Shown: positions 10,800 to 22,475 of the stretch, piece by piece | How positions within the stretch are numbered: the first letter of the stretch is position 1 | Layout of the letters: every line of letters begins with the position of its first letter | Assembly (NCBI GenBank): GCA_015499995.1 | Contig: JADNRV010000020.1 | Span: 186,001 to 250,000 of the forward strand | DNA: 64,000 nucleotides | Source of the DNA: Flammula alnicola | Lineage: Eukaryota; Basidiomycota; Agaricomycetes; Agaricales; Strophariaceae | Direction: 5' to 3' | Position numbers and translations under genes: made by a program | Notes under the pieces: generated by a model | Seen by the model: only the letters and a program-made list of their open reading frames with translations | Told to the model about the DNA's origin: nothing | Database searches by the model: none

Positions 10800-11600
10800 T
10801 TTCGTTGGACGGCATTTGACTCTGCCCTGCAATGTGACAGGGGTCACAGTCACATTCGAGGAAGCAGAGGCGCCCGAACGTGAGTCATCGACTTGTCCTA
10901 GTCATCACAATGAAAACATGACAGATGTGTGCCCCAGCATGACCAGAAAGGAAGAGTGCATCAAGACCCGAAGACGTGCCCTCCGGGTGGTCTACAACGG
11001 CAAGACTTTGAGCCGGAGAAACGAAGGACAACTTGGTGCTGGCGACCAGTTCTCAACGAAATGGCGCCTCCAGTCACTGCATAACCGAGATACCCTCCAA
11101 GATGCGGAAGAACCAGCCTAGCGACAGAAAAGCCAAGAAATGAAAAATGCAGAGTCGTGTCCAGTAAACGCTCACCTCCAGAACGGTTTTTTCCCCGCCT
11201 CAGCCATGTCCTTGTCAAGTCCTTGTCGAATATTGACTGGGAAAATGCACCATGACCAGTGCCCACGTTGAAAGACGCGAACCATGAGCAAGCCGCAGTG
11301 CTGGGTGTATTTGTATCTTGAAGGCAGAGATGCCGCCCAGGCCATATCACGACGGTATCAACTTTTTGGGACAGCGATGAGGTCCTTGTAGCGACCTATG
11401 TATGTGACAAGAGAGGCGCACTGCGAGAAAGGAGTTCCCTTTCCGAATGGCTGCTGATTTTTGTCCAAGAGATACGCCGAAGACAGTAGCGATGGGGCCA
11501 AGATCTATTTCTTTCTTCTCCGGGCTGAAATTGCAGGTGGCATATTCAGTCTGCAAGGGATCTCCTATATTCTCCCGTCTCCAAGCCGACTTGTCAAGAA
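10800..11600 (-). pseudogene. Relic of a multi-span membrane protein, copy 1
   Basis: The minus strand contains EYATCNFSPEKKEIDLGP, a loop that looks like the SPGRKEID turn after the first span of some Agaricomycete multi-pass membrane proteins. Further on is a hydrophobic piece, AFLSLGWFFRILEGISVMQ, that runs into a stop. Near the 3' end is VDDSRSG. The hydrophobic piece aligns at DNA level with GFLVVLWFFLLQCWCY at 34.6-34.7 kb, and VDDSR aligns with VNDSR at 34.4 kb. In-frame stops and no clear start point to a decayed gene. The family is not identified. Confidence 0.4.
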
Positions 11601-12397
11601 AGTCTGTCTCTCATCCGCCCACGAAAACCCTCTTGACTGTTCGCAGTTCAATATCCGACGAGAAAACGAACAAAATGTATAATTGCATTCCTAACCTTCT
11701 TCCAAGTTCCAGACGTGGTCTCCATTGCTTGTCCTTCCCTTCAAGTCGCCACGGACCCTCGATCGACCGTAAGGATAGGTCTTAGAAAGTCCAAAATGTT
11801 TTCCGAAGGTAGGTTGTGCTTATCAACCTTTGGTTTCTTGGAGGGCTGAAATTTGAAAAGGGTCGTCAACAGCCTGAGGGTCTGAGCTTGTGACAGTCGC
11901 TTGAACTCGCGGCACACTTCGCAGCTTCAATATCAATATTTCAATATTCCAATTAAATTTCCAATATTTAATTGCGATCGAAAGGGCGGTCGGCGGTCCT
12001 TCCGGCACTCCTTTTTTGTATGTACCCCACCCTTTATTTTCCTCGCTATGCATAATCAACCTATTTTTTTGGCTGTCTACTCGCTTACTTTCATGAATCG
12101 GAAATATGCACCAAAAGCTTGTCATACCCCACCTGGAACATGTCTCGCATGCAACCGCTAGTCATCCTCCCTTCAGCGCTTCAGCTTCAATGCTCTCAAT
12201 TGCCATCATTCAACTCGTGGATTCTTTTCCAGTACACGGCCAGGACCTGTGGAGAAATAGGGAGAAATGACACCTGTACCACGAGAAAAACTATGCTACG
12301 ACAACAGAGAAGAGTCACACATCGAAAATGTTCTTCAAGAAGTGCGATGCCGTTAAATAAATAAACAGGTCGCATCTGCAAAGCATTTCCGTTCTGT
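11601..12397. other. Gene-poor stretch with AT-rich core
   Basis: No gene is supported. At 11925-11968 there is a very AT-rich patch built from repeats of caatatt and aattt, which breaks the base composition of the surroundings. Confidence 0.35.
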
Positions 12398-12436
12398 GCT
12401 ATCCCAGGAGAAATCAAACTTGACTCAGACTGCGAC
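12398..12436 (-). repeat. 39-bp dispersed repeat, copy 1
   Basis: About 36 of 39 bases match 15590-15628 in the same orientation (shared core aatcaaacttgactcagact). Copy 2 lies directly upstream of the start codon at 15584. Copy 1 continues into a similar sequence in which the ATG is replaced by ACG, so it looks like the 5' end of a lost second copy of that gene. Confidence 0.6.
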
Positions 12437-12519
12437 GCAGATACATGTCTTATTCCGCAGGCCGTGTATGCTCGGTGAGTGTTCGCCTTACTCGCCATAT
12501 AAAATCATCGACTGAAAGG

Positions 12520-14082
12520 ACAAGTTTAGCCAGTGCTTCATCACCCAGAAGAACCGGAAATTTTTTTACTCGCTCGCCCTGACCGGGACAACTGCTCAGT
12601 TCTATCAGTTCTATCGGAGCGGAGCCCAGCGCTCGACGAAGATCAACATCCATGTCGATGCTGTCCATTTTGTGCCGCTCGTTCTTGGAGTATGCTCGCT
12701 CGACGACCGCATCATTGGGTTCGACACCGCCGTCGTTTTGGGAGGACGACCGCGGATATCTAACGACGAGGGACGAGAACGGAAATCCATACAACTATCC
12801 GCTACAGTCGTCCTACCAGTTATGCCCGTCGAGCCATTCGAGGTCGCGGCACCGTCTGTTGGAACACAAAGAGTGCGGATGGAACAGCGTTGATCGCCAA
12901 GGATTCATGAATATCCAAGGCTCGTTTGTGAAGGGCGGTTTATTCCCCTCATACGTGGTCTCGCCGGTGTTGGCCAGATGGTACAAGTCGAAGAATTTTC
13001 CGATGACATGATCTCTGATCTGCGAGCAACGACCCAGACGGACACCATTTTCGACGTGTTCAGCCAAGACTCTGACCGAGTCCGCTCGTAAAAAGAACCG
13101 GCTCCTGTACGCCCTTCGCGACGCTGTAGCTGGTGGGTCAACGTTTGCTATATTGTCGTCACGGTCTTCTTTTCTGATACAAGTTGCATCCTAAGTCATC
13201 AAAATTTATGGAATAACGGTATTCTTCATCGCAACATCAGCACAAATAATATTTTGCTTGGGCATAGAGGTGCCGAAGCTGGAAATAGAGCACTGTTCAG
13301 TGTTGATCGACCTAGCCATGGCCCTAGCCTTTGGTCGCCGCGAAGACCCAATGCCTGTTGATTTCAGGATAGTAGGCCCAAATGCTCTGCTAAGCAATTT
13401 TGTAGGGAACGCTACCCTTCCAGTCCGTCATGGTTCTGATGAGTTGCAACTATATCCATAACATGCCGCCCCACCATTATCTTGATGACCTCGAGTCGTT
13501 CTCCTACTTATGTCCTTACCCGGATATGCCTTGGCTACGAGCAACCAGGGATACCATCCACGATTCTCCCTATGGAGATACGGCAATGGGAGGACAATCC
13601 CTATATTGCATACCTTCCTTCTCTTACCACCTGAATGGCGTGTCAGCGAGTACTTCGGGACCGTCTTTCAAGCTCTTCTGAACAACATGCCGCCGGTTTC
13701 TCGGGCCAAGGATGTTACTGAAATCAGACCTCAAGTTTTCTCCGAACAGCCCCCCAATCGAGGACCTATCGGTCCTCAAACCACAGGCCGCGAGTGATTA
13801 TAAGACTTTTTGCACTTCATCGACGATGCGATAGTCGCTCTGGCAGAGGAAAAAGCTGAACGACAAGCCCGAGGCGGAAGCCAAAGCTCGGCCAGTCGTC
13901 CTGCGCCTACACTAATTGTTGCTCTGCCACCGCTACGTCACTCTGCGTCTGTCAAGAAACATTCGAAACCCAGCAAGCAGAGGCGAGCGAAACAGGCCGG
14001 CGACGGAGGCCCGAAACCGAAGAGAAATAAGGCAACGCGACGTGCTAAGGATTCTGCGAAGGCCCGCTCTGTATTTCATTAG
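12520..14082 (+). pseudogene. FunK1-type fungal protein kinase, decayed
   Basis: The N-terminal lobe is readable as FFYSLALTGTTAQFYQFYRS, INIHVDAVHFVPLVLGVCSL and DDRIIGFDTAV. This is the typical FunK1 opening, but earlier family residues are missing behind a stop near 12525. The catalytic region reads YALRDAVAG, GILHRNISTNNILLG, LIDLAMALAFGRRED, GTLPFQSVMVLMS and YLDDLESF, but these lie in different frames. There is a frame change inside 13290-13310 and others later. HRD is HRN here, so the catalytic Asp is lost. The tail (FLHFIDDAIVAL and a Lys/Arg-rich end) also fits the family but is reached only after stops near 13797. One probable remaining intron is 13371-13404. Confidence 0.72.
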
Positions 14083-14376
14083 GAGATAAAAGAGGAAGCC
14101 ATAGCTCAAATTTTCATACATATACTCGAGTAGTACTGTAATCACCACCCATCTTTTCGCTGTGGTACCTCAACGCGTCACCATTTGTATTGCACCCAAA
14201 TTGTACCTATTATTATTGTATTTATTTCATGTGATTCACATACGTACTAGCAAGCCATTCTTCATGAATCCATTGGATAGAATCGAGAGGAAGACTACAC
14301 GCAATCGCTGGAATTGCATCACAGCCAGTCATTATATCAGGAGAAGAATAGTATTCGCAACCAGGAGGTCAGAGCT
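14083..14376. other. Intergenic, no gene seen
   Basis: 3' flanks of the kinase relic and of the leftward gene. Confidence 0.3.
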
Positions 14377-15584
14377 TCAGAAGAACGCACAAGCACATAC
14401 AAAGCACCGTTGTATTCCACATCTAGTATTGTACAAAGACAAAGGACAAACCGGCGAGAATAGTACGAGGTCGTTAGGATGCGTGATTGGTATCGTGAAA
14501 CCGTGGCAGTGGATGGCTGGTATTCCATCATCATAATAAATGTCACATTCGTGCAAGATAAGATCTATTGCGTCTTGGTCTTGGGTTCTAAAAAAAAAGA
14601 ATGAGTACAATCTGGATATGCAGGAGATTACAGAACATACCGGTCTTCTGCTGGATAGGCTTCTTCCAAAGACCGAAGTTCTTCGCCAATTCTTCGCTGC
14701 CCTTCCAGCAGACAGCCCAGAAAGTAGCACTGCGCAGACTGCTCTAGCAAGCTCAGGATCGAGAGGCTTGACAGGTTCGCCGAGTGATGCGGCACCGAGG
14801 AATCAGGATTCCGGCAAGGACAGAGTGAAGGTCCGCCCAAAAGGGTTGGGCATGCGTGAGGAGGGCATAGAGAGCTGTGATAGTAGGTGCACACCAAATG
14901 TCTGCCATCGTCCAGCTATAGGCCTGTAGCTCTAGAGGTGTCTGAACAGATAGGGACTTGGGGTTGTTGAAGGAGAATAAATTGGTCATGAAGAATCCTC
15001 CATTAGCTACGAGCTAAAAATCGGTGTCAGTGTTATTCAGAGTCAGAACGCGTCAAGGACGGGATATACCAATGAAGTGACTAGTAGGGTCCATGGCGAA
15101 GACGAAATCAAGGGTAGAGCGTTGGTGGTAACAGCGGGCGGAATGAGGTTGCATAAAAGATAGGCATGGGTAAAACCGTCGAGAATGGCTAACGGTAATT
15201 CTGTCTCGGCAGAGGGTATGGGTAGTCTCTCATGACAGACCAAATAATAGTAGAGTATGGGTACGGGTACCGAAGGAAGGAGTTCAACGATGGCCTGGAT
15301 AGCTGCATAAAGCCTGGGGAAAACACCGGACACCATCTGATTCCAAATTATACCGCTGATGGGAGATTGTAGCACTGATATTCCCTCTATTAGTATAAAG
15401 CATTACAGAGATTTCCACAATTTACTGATGCCGGCGCCCGACTCGTCACGCAAGGCTTTTGATATTTGATACGCACAACACAACGGAAGAGACCCATATC
15501 AAAATTGAAGCATGGAGCGGTGAAAGATACACCATTGTCAAGTCTTTCCCTAATAGCGTCTTGGGCAATGGTCCAAACTTCCAT
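14377..15584 (-). CDS. Putative multi-span membrane protein, unknown family
   Basis: ATG at 15584 (MEVWTIAQDAIRERL). The first intron is probably GTATCAAA...ATCAG, joining FRCVV to LQSPISGIIW. Exon 2 carries hydrophobic spans (AAIQAIVELLPSVPVPILYY, HAYLLCNLIPPAVTTNAL). Exon 3 opens with LVANGGFFMTNLFSFNNP and ends with ADIWCAPTITALYALL. A later exon ends with DLILHECDIYYDDGIP and a short Cys-rich tail. Between about 14700 and 14830 two frames are open and I could not settle the join, so the model may be wrong there or the gene may be damaged. The repeated hydrophobic segments suggest four or more membrane helices. The upstream 39-bp repeat occurs again at 12.4 kb. Confidence 0.5.
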
Positions 15585-15982
15585 GCTGCGCTACCCCAGG
15601 GAAAATCAAACTTGACTCAGACTGCGACTTGAGGTTCTGTCCAGAGCTCTTATCGAACATCACCCTCTTCCCTTTTTGTTCTTTTATTTACACTTTCTGG
15701 CGGAATTAGACTATCTACGTGTAGCTTCCCATCTACCTATATGTTTTTGTCGGTCCTTTGTCTATTCCTCCTTTTTTCATTGTTCTTGGTCCATGGCTAA
15801 CCGTACCAGTACCACGACTAGATTTGCTGTAACTCCAGCAAGTGGACCAGCGGCTAATGTGGTAAACCGACTCTGCTACTCTAATGACACGATATCGTAG
15901 ATCTAGGAAATGCCAGAAACAGTCCATTGACTAGATAGAAATGCCCTTTGAAAAAGAAACCTTAGCAACTCGAATTACACCC
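15585..15982. other. Intergenic with second copy of the 39-bp repeat at 15590-15628
   Basis: No gene is seen apart from the repeat described at 12398. Confidence 0.45.
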
Positions 15983-17237
15983 CTAGGATTCAACGATTTC
16001 CAGAGTAGAAAATCTCTTCTGGGCCATTAATTCTTCTAAGATCGGATAGAAAGGATTCTGTTTCCACGCAAGACTCGAACCATGCAGTTCAATGCGCTCC
16101 AAGGCAGGGCAATCCAGGTTATCGCGGATATAATCACCAAATATATGTGAAGGAATACCTCCTCCGGTCTCGATATCGAGCTTTACTCGAATACACGTCA
16201 AGTATTTGAGGGAAGTTTGCCAGGTATCCGATCTCCAACCTTTCAGCACTGATCCCCCACAGAGCGTAGTACTGAGTTCCTGCAGACTGGGACATGTTCC
16301 GAGGAGAGCTTGTGAGTTGAACCTACTGAAAATGTTCTCGTGAAGGAAAGGTATTGGATCGAGGAATTCCAGAACTTTGATCTGATGGCCGTGGGCTTTC
16401 AAGATTTCTTTTGCAGCCGAATACAGACCACCCAGAATGAGGTTTGTCAAGTTTGGGAGAGAAAATGCTGTAGTCTCCAATATGAAACCGGGGTCGTCGT
16501 GTTCGAGTTCAAGCCTCAAGGTTGTAAGGGAGGCAAATTTGTAGATGATCGGTGTCATGGGTTGGATAAGTGGTCGCGGAGTCGGTTTCCCTGATAACGT
16601 GAGATAACGAACATGAGGAGAATGTTCTAGGACGTCTCCGAGAAAGCCTGCAAATAAATCGAAGGTAGGTGCGTAATAAGGAGCAACTCCCGGGAGCCAC
16701 CATTCAATCCTCTTCAGGCTGGGAAAGGTCGGAAATGTCGTTCCCGTTGGCAGTCGAGCGCGTCTGAGGGCACAGCCCCCCGACGGGAGCGTGCATGCTC
16801 TGACAAGAGTGTTAACCATAGGGCAGCACTGTAGTATGCGGAGAAGAGGGTAAGGGTTGAATGGATCAAAGTCCATAATCAACTGGACTGATCTCGATAC
16901 GACGGACCCATCGTCCATAGCCAAATACGATGTCTGTGCGTCGTTCCAGAGCCGCCAGAAGCTCGTGTGTGTCATGGTGGATGCGCAGACACTCGTATAG
17001 GATCTCCGTTGCGATATTCTTCCATTCTTTGCATACCAGCACTATGGCTAGTTTGGTATTTAGGGATAGTTGTGTCGAATGGGGCCAATCACGCGCGTGA
17101 AGCGCGACAGCTTCAAATGGTCGGTATTCCATGTGAGTGTCGTCGGCTTGGCTGGGTTTTAGAGTAGCAAACCGAAATATATGCAGCCTGATCTCCTCAG
17201 GAAGAAGTTGGTCGAAGATATCTCGGGGCACGGTCAT
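15983..17237 (-). CDS. F-box/LRR-like protein with a frame break
   Basis: ATG at 17237; MTVPRDIFDQLLPEEIRLHI is an F-box-like start, followed by LAIVLVCKEWKNIATEILYE, the usual second half. From about 16880 the coding signal continues in another frame with NPYPLLRILQCCPMVNTLV. It then runs through leucine-rich stretches (SLKRIEWWLPG, VRYLTLSG, SLTTLRLELEHDD, LPNLTNLILGG, SLQELSTTL) to the stop at 15983-15985, about 415 residues in all. The break sits at ACTTTGATCC: one extra T would explain it. A 55-nt intron (GTTGAT...CTACAG) would also keep the frame but uses a weak donor and removes residues that look coding. Such proteins are predicted SCF substrate adaptors. It faces the 17.7-kb F-box gene across a shared 457-bp upstream region. 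Confidence 0.65.
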
Positions 17238-17694
17238 GATGGGTTGGTTGGTTAGCTCCGAGTTATTACTACTAGTAGCTGATCCGATAGCGATTACTTA
17301 GAACGCGTTAGACAAGGCTAAGTAAATGGATTACTTGAACTAGGAATCGCAGGATACTTACCAAAATCAACTCCTTGCGTGGAGGGTGAATACTGCAGCA
17401 GCAGTGTGAATATCTATGAGAGAGCGTGTCAGAAGTTTGAGCGCCGTTGCGCAGCGTTGCGCCGAAGTTTGACATAGATAATGATTCAATCTCCGAGAGA
17501 ATCACGTGGCAAGAAACGCGTCGAGTCACAGGAGTGTGGTGTCACCAGGTGTGCCGCAAGTTGAGTCATGTCACGCAGGTTCAAGTTTCAGTTGTGATAG
17601 GAGAACTGCTGGCAGTGGCAGCTGCTGTACTCTGTTTTTGAACCACATTAATTGCAATCGCTCACTAGCTCTACAAAAACTTTAAGCTCTGGTC
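17238..17694. promoter_or_regulatory. Divergent upstream region of two F-box genes
   Basis: 457 bp between two F-box genes transcribed away from each other. No TATA box is obvious. Confidence 0.4.
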
Positions 17695-20238
17695 ATGTCC
17701 GAGGCTCAGAGACGCTCGACACGGTTGGCAATGACAAGCCCCGCTGGCCAGCAATTCGTCTGCGAAGAAGACGAGGAAGACGAAGAAGCCCCAGTCGAGC
17801 AAAAAACACGCGGAAAGAAACGCAAGACCGAAGATAGGCAATCGAAAGGCGATGGACAGTCGCACGCTAAGAAAATACGCGGACGACGTGGCAAACTCGA
17901 GGACCTGGTCGAGATGCCGTTGGACGTGCTGTTCGAGGTACGGGCAACAAATATTCCGAAAAGCGACGCAACTGTAATGTCTGACCATCTCTCAGATTTT
18001 TGCGCGACTGAAACCCATAGACCTATTGAACCTCGCTCGGACCAGCAAAGACCTGCGTGCCATGCTCATGAGTCGTTCCTCTAGTTCGATCTGGAAGGAA
18101 GCTCGGACCCATGTAATTCCTGCTTTACCCGAATGTCCAGAAGACTTGAGCGAGCCAGAATATGCAAATTTTCTCTTTGGAAAAAACTGCCATGTGTGTC
18201 ATCCGTCCTGCTATCTTTTGAAGTATTTCATGGCCTAAAGACGGATGCTAACGATTATCCCCATATCAGCATTGTGCGCGGAAGGTGAGTACGACTCATA
18301 TCGGGTGGGATGCTCGAACAAGGATTTGCTCGAGATGTATGGACGATCAGTCAGCTCCTCTTCTCACCCGTGGTCGTGCTGTGTTTACTAATGTTCGTGT
18401 GATTTAGCTGTGTCCCCTTGAAGAATTTTCGACCTAGTGGCTATCCCGAGATATTGAAAACCTTCATCCCTGGCATATCTGTTATCAAAAAATCGGGCAA
18501 GTCCTGCACTCTATTTCTCAGCCAACATCATACAGTCTTGCTTATATTCTTGTCAAGGTCGTTACAACCGGTTTGTCTTCTTTAAGTTCGATGACCTCTG
18601 GCGGAAGCAATACCAAAGTATGGATACCACCACAGCGAAAAATAAATGGTTGGAAGAGAAGGTTAAAGAAAGAAAGGCCATAAAGGAGGTGCATGTCCTG
18701 GTGCACTGGAAACTGATTGTATGACTGATTGAAAATTCATGTGTTAGCATGCCGTTGCTTGCGAAGCTTGGTTTAAGAAGGTATTGGAGGATCTCGATTT
18801 GGAAAAAACTCGGTTGATTGAGGACCGCAGAGCCATGTACGTTTCTTTCTTTAAATCTTCTGGACTGTCTTGACACCATTGCCAGTGTCGTCAAGCGCGT
18901 CAAAGAACTAGGATGGGGCGACGAACTGGCTAAGATGACTCAGTACTACGATCCCAGACCACAAGACTCTGACACCGTCACGAAGGTGTGCCAAAAGGAT
19001 CTTACCGAACAAAGTAAATGTCTTTTTTCATTTCGAACCTAGCGAATTTCTGACGCGAGACACATGAAAGTTTTATTAAACCTAGAGCCTTATCTCAACC
19101 AACATATGGAACGCGTTAAAAGGGACCGCGTCTACGGAGAGCGCAAAGATTTGCTCAGGAAACGTCTGCCTATTTTGGGAGTGGTTCGCAACAATTGTGT
19201 TTCGACTCTTCCAGTCAACGGCGTCTACCCCACGGCCAACGAGCTATTATGCAATCCTGCTATCCGGAACATAATTGACAACACCCCATTGTCTGCTAAT
19301 TTCACAGAAGATGACCTGGCACAAACAGTCGCCCAATTATTCCCCGATATTACGCGTCAATTGCAACAAGACATCGAACTGCAATTACTGGAACTTCTGC
19401 CGAAGGAATATGGACCAGATCCTATAGTTGACCCAAAAACTGCCTTTGAACTTGCGACCACAGTTTTTGCTTGTGCCTCATGTAATCGTTTTCTCAGGCA
19501 CCCGCGAGTTCTTGTGCATTCATGCACGATGGCATATAAATGCCCACCCGAAATTGAAGACCACAAGGTCTTGAACGAGCTTTATACTTTCCATGACCGG
19601 GATAGGTATCGAAATCACCGAGGGTGCATTAGCTTCGATGAAAAAAGCGCGAAGTTGATAGGTGAAGTTGTCGAAATGTGTGGGTTTGACGGTCTGACTA
19701 CGACGGCCAAACAAATGGATGATGCCAATCCTATCTTCGAATGTGTCGGATGCAATGATCCGCACCAGGGTCGCGTTATGATGACATGGGCGGGAGTGGT
19801 ACGTCTTCGCTTCGCCGTCTTGCACAGTCCTAATAATTTACATGTACGAATGCAGTTGAACCACTCCCACTTAGTCCGAGACTACGCCATTTCTAACGAG
19901 ACCTTAGCGAAGAGCATGGAATTAGAGCTCGTGAGTGAAAAGGAAGCAAACATAGTACGGGAACGAATGAAGGAGGAGCAGGAACGTCGAAGGGCTCGAT
20001 GCGCACGCGAATTGATTTGCGCGCACTGCGGCCACGACAAAGATGATTCGGTGAAGCTCGCTCAACACGTGAAGAACGTGTACGTTTTACTTGAAGCTCG
20101 TAGCTCGTGTCTCCATACTGATGTCGCATCTTTTTCAGTCATAGTATACCTAATCCGACGAGCAAAGACATGGTTCCAGCCATCGACAGAGATCATGTAC
20201 CTCCCATTTTCTACATGTGGCCTCCAAGAAGCACCTAA
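17695..20238 (+). CDS. Large F-box protein with Cys-rich region and C2H2-like end
   Basis: ATG at 17695. The N-terminus is acidic and then Lys/Arg-rich (GKKRKTEDR, a possible nuclear signal). The F-box spans the first intron (17938-17995): EMPLDVLFE, then IFARLKPIDLLNLARTSKDL. Exon 2 ends at GKNCH and a 15-nt microexon encodes HCARK. Later exons carry LCPLKNFRPSGYP, YNRFVFFKFDDLWRKQY and GWGDELAKM. The long last part has CASC and CVGC pairs and ends with CAHCGHDKDD...HVKNVH, a C2H2-like finger. The last intron (GTACGT...TTCAG near 20075-20138) moves the stop to 20236-20238, so the longer open frame to 20290 is not used. The role is presumably SCF substrate choice. A decayed paralogue is at 52.4-54.8 kb. 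Confidence 0.75.
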
Positions 20239-20729
20239 AGCAAACCTATGGCATCGCTCAGCGACAGCCTGGCTTCTGATTCTTGCTTAGAATATTCTAC
20301 GCTCCGCATGCTGTACCTCAGCTTGCATCATATATCTGAAGGAAAATATGCCAGATTGTTGCAAATAATTTCACTTTTCCAGAGTAAAAGCCCGTAACGA
20401 AGACCTACATATTTAATCGTGATATTTTGTCTACCTGCTTATAACTCATGACTCGACTGAGTGATTGCCTGACTACTGCCAAAGTTAGTTGTCGTCGGTC
20501 GACAATGGGGGGCCGATGCTGTGCCTTGCTGTGCCCGTCGGTGACCTCACCTTCCGCCACAGCTCTCGGACCAGACTCGGTCCCGGAGTTGTGATCGACA
20601 TCCATAGGAGACAATTGATCGCACGCCAAGTGGCAGCCTGTGCCGCAGTGGGCTGTGGGGTATCACCTTGGCTTCCGCACGATATAACTTCGCTGATGTT
20701 CGACCACAAGCACTATTCCTCTTACGTCC
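20239..20729. other. Intergenic, no gene seen
   Basis: 3' flank of the F-box gene and promoter region of the senescence-domain gene. Confidence 0.4.
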
Positions 20730-22475
20730 ATGATTGCCCCACCTGAGGCCTTTGCCCTCCTCAGCTTGCCAAATGCCTCTCTCTCAGGATCAGATATTAG
20801 CACCGAGACTGGCGTCCTCAATCTGGAGTGCGTGACCGTGCCCCACCCAGAGTCTACCAAGGGCGAAGATTGCGATGTCTATCTGGTTTTACGGCTGAAC
20901 ATCTTCGAGACACCCATTGATCCAGCGAGGGTGGTCACGCGAACAGACGACCGAAGGACCAGGACTTATACTTTCGCGAATACTCCATCCGATCCAGGAC
21001 AACTCACGTTGTCGGTCAAGGTGCCGTTTCCAGAGGGGACCGACATCGAGCTTGCTGAGAAGCTAGAGACTTTCGACAGCATTCTCGAGCAATATGTCGC
21101 CGAATTCCACGGCCCATCCGCCAATGTTCCTTCCATTGCTCCAGTAGCCCAGGGGCAGACAGCCGGGATTGGTGCGGTTAATGGAAACAAAGATCTCCGT
21201 GGTCATCTCATAGTGATTAACGAAGATACTGGAGAGGTTATCGGAGAAGTGGAGGACAAATTCAGAATCAAAGAGGATCCCGCCATGTTCGAGAAGGGAC
21301 ACGAGAACGATCCAGTGGTCATCGAGGTTTCCGATGCGTACACCCGAGTCTCTGACGCAAATGCACTCGAAGCCTTTGCAAGCATCATCCCTCCTGATCA
21401 GCAAAATTGGATTAGCAAGTCTGCGAGCATCATCAGGTACGTACCAAATCCTTTCTTAAATTACTTCGAAACAGTACTGATACCATTGCCTTTCATTAGC
21501 ACTGCCATCTCAATGACGACTAATCTTCTCCTTACAACAGTCACGACAGGCTCGTCCTACTACATAGCGCACTCCGCTGCATCTCCGCATCACCCGGCCG
21601 CCGGAACTCCCTCTAACAGCAAAGGCTCCTCGCCTGTGCCTCCTCTTCCTCCTCGTGCTCTCGTTTTCCTTACATCCGAAAGGACGCGCAAAGGCCTCTC
21701 CACGGTTCACGCTCTCAGCGGCGAGGCTGTGAAAGTGTCAACCAGGACAGTCGCGTTAATCGACAGCATGATCCGTCGTGCCATGGGTGCAAAACCGAAG
21801 CGCACTAAATATTTTGCAACGGGCGTACCCCCCTCCGGCTCTAATCCCAGCTTGCTGTCTCCTGGCGGACCTCCTCTGCCACCTCGTACTCCATCCCCTA
21901 CCCCCTCGCGCTCGGGATTCGCTCCTCCGCCCCCGTATGCACCTGCAGTAGTCGAGAAATCGTCATCACTTAGCGCTGAGAAGCCCTCTCTCCCACCTCG
22001 TCGCACTCCATCACCAGCCCCACCTCTCCCAGCCCGTGCCGGCACATCAGCAGCTGGCGCATTGACGCAACCTCCTCCTCTTCCCGAACGCCGTCTAAAG
22101 ACAAAAGACCACATCCTCATCTCCGCCGACCTTATCCTGTCGACAATCGATGATTCCACGAGACGCATCCTTGACGTCGGGACGGAGCAGATTGGTAAAG
22201 TTGTCAATCATAAGTAAGCCCATCAATCCATCTCGTACATGGCTCCTTCATAAACTTTTTCTTCTTGCAGGTACGGCCCCGAGGCAGCTCAATCCTCCTT
22301 GCTTATGGCTGGAACAGCCAGAAATGTTGGCCTTGTATACGTCGACATGCGTGGTATTGGCCGTCGTGCTCTCCTAAGGAGGGTTGGAAAGACCTTCGTC
22401 AAGGCAGCGGTTTCGAGCAGCAAAGAAGAAAACCAACCTCAAGTCGTCAAGGCCACTTCTCCGCCTCCCAAATAA
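20730..22475 (+). CDS. Senescence/spartin-domain protein
   Basis: ATG at 20730 (MIAPPEAFALLSLPNASL). Introns at 21437-21499 (63 nt, a multiple of three, so the unspliced frame is also open) and 22214-22270; stop at 22473-22475. The first 230 residues form a plausible N-terminal fold, with GHLIVINEDTGEVIGEVEDK in the middle, a motif seen before the senescence domain of spartin-like proteins. The C-terminal senescence domain is interrupted by long Pro-rich inserts (PPLPPRTPSPTPS, PPPLPER) and ends with LLMAGTARNVGLVYVDMRGI and GRRALLRR. Spartin-type proteins act at lipid droplets and endosomes. The Pro-rich inserts could bind SH3 domains, but that is an inference. Confidence 0.78.

Noticed and set aside
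20079..20290. Read-through C-terminus of the 17.7-kb F-box gene to 20290
   Set aside because: A GTACGT...TTTTTCAG intron gives a C-terminus that completes the C2H2-like motif (HVKNVH), and the exon stops at 20238.
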